DNA from: Bacilli bacterium
Lineage (GTDB): Bacteria > Bacillota_I > Bacilli_A > RF39 > UBA660
Direction of reading: 5' to 3'
DNA: 15,113 bases
NCBI GenBank assembly: GCA_900772435.1
Contig: CAAHEM010000029.1
Location: 1 to 15,113, forward strand
Part shown: one piece after another, positions 14,476 to 15,113 of the stretch
How positions within the stretch are numbered: the first letter of the stretch is position 1
Layout of the letters: each line of letters begins with the position of its first letter
Notes under the pieces: model-generated
Databases searched by the model: none
What the model was told of the DNA's origin: nothing
Seen by the model: only the letters and a program-made list of their open reading frames with translations
Translations under genes and position numbers: made by a program

Positions 14476-15113
14476 ATGATGAAATGTGTTGTTATATACA
14501 ATCCAAATAGTGGAAAGTTAACAAATAGAAATGATGTAAAAAAATTATACAAAATATTTGAAAACTATGGCTATGATGTAGAAATTATATATACTGAGTA
14601 TAAAGGACACGCAAAAGAAATAACTAAGAAGTTAAAAGATGTTGATCTTTTGATATGTGCTGGAGGAGATGGAACTTTAAACGAAGTAATATCTGGTAAT
14701 ATTGAAAGACATAAGCCAATACTTTTAGGACATTTACCTTTAGGAAGTGTAAATGATGTAGCTCATATGTATGGTATGACAGGAAATACTACTAAGAATT
14801 TAGTTATGCTTTTAAATGGGGCTCAAAAAAATATAGATGTATGTCTAATAAATGGTAGCCCATTTGTATATGTAGCATGTATAGGAGCATGGGTTGACAT
14901 ATCTTATTCAACACCAAGAAAATTAAAGGAAAAATATGGTAAACTAGCATATGTAATTTATGGTATTCAACAATTAAAACAAAAATTACAATTCTACAAT
15001 GTAAAATATACTGTAAATGGTGAACAAAAAGAAGGAAGATTCTCATTTATATTTATAACTAATTCAAATAGAGTTGGTGGAGTAGACAATATATATGATG
15101 ATGTAAAACTAGA
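14476..15113 (+). CDS. Diacylglycerol/lipid kinase family protein (YegS/BmrU type), partial
   Basis: The first 212 residues of a lipid kinase; the gene runs off the right edge without a stop. Motifs: VVIYNPNSGK at the N-terminus, ICAGGDGTLNEVI (the catalytic-domain glycine loop), HLPLGSVNDVA where relatives have PlGT-NDfA, then the start of the beta-sandwich half. It would phosphorylate diacylglycerol or a related lipid with ATP at the membrane, recycling lipid or feeding phosphatidic acid. Two adjacent ATGs (14476, 14479) exist; the first is 9 bases after GAGGGA and is chosen, though either could be used. It is divergent from the PBP gene with its own extended -10 promoter. DgkB and undefined lipid kinases cannot be told apart from this part. 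Confidence 0.9.
   Translation, partial: MMKCVVIYNPNSGKLTNRNDVKKLYKIFENYGYDVEIIYTEYKGHAKEITKKLKDVDLLICAGGDGTLNEVISGNIERHKPILLGHLPLGSVNDVAHMYGMTGNTTKNLVMLLNGAQKNIDVCLINGSPFVYVACIGAWVDISYSTPRKLKEKYGKLAYVIYGIQQLKQKLQFYNVKYTVNGEQKEGRFSFIFITNSNRVGGVDNIYDDVKL

Overview
The window is chromosomal DNA from a very AT-rich, Gram-positive-type bacterium. About a quarter of bases look to be G or C by eye, most arginines are AGA and most stops are TAA. The peptidoglycan genes (a membrane-anchored MurF, Ddl, MurI, a class A penicillin-binding protein), PrsW and the DUF1292 protein point to Bacillota, probably an uncultured gut lineage of Bacilli near Erysipelotrichia or RF39. That placement is inference. TGA is used as a stop (5843-5845) and tryptophan is TGG, so the genetic code is standard, not the mycoplasma one. 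I see no tRNA, rRNA, CRISPR array, insertion sequence or phage gene. The window looks like core chromosome in short operons with very small gaps.

Layout. (1) 1-1063, plus: the end of one ABC-2-type permease and a complete second one, closed by a terminator. (2) 1178-4787, plus: alpha/beta hydrolase, murF with five membrane helices, and ddl. (3) 4784-5524, minus: murI, convergent with ddl and sharing a bidirectional terminator. (4) 5550-8188, plus: DUF1292 protein, membrane-anchored HExxH peptidase, COG2426 small multidrug export-family protein, and PrsW-like protease with a zinc ribbon. (5) 8189-9555, minus: queH then a sirtuin, overlapping by 8 bases. (6) 9565-10276, plus: DUF3267 membrane zincin. 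(7) 10281-12210, plus: ZIP transporter, RluA-type pseudouridine synthase, and a YiiX-like permuted NlpC/P60 protein that appears to start at ATA. (8) 12237-14388, minus: class A PBP. (9) 14446-end, plus: lipid kinase, cut by the window end.

Working together: MurF, Ddl and MurI supply D-Ala-D-Ala, D-Glu and the pentapeptide for the peptidoglycan precursor, and the PBP polymerises and cross-links it. Three predicted membrane or membrane-anchored metallo- or intramembrane proteases (5838, 7421, 9593) lie within 4.5 kb, suggesting envelope proteolysis. The rest is tRNA or rRNA modification (queH, RluA), metal uptake and lipid phosphorylation.

The most striking signal is regulatory. All eight transcription units whose start lies in the window begin with an extended -10 box (TG, one base, then TATAAT or a near match). 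This is followed 5-8 bases later by the Shine-Dalgarno sequence and 15-21 bases later by the start codon, with no convincing -35 box. By normal spacing, transcription should start at or just before the Shine-Dalgarno, leaving 5' leaders of only about 9-15 bases. Genes inside operons lack this module. The second notable case is the probable AUA start codon at 11686.
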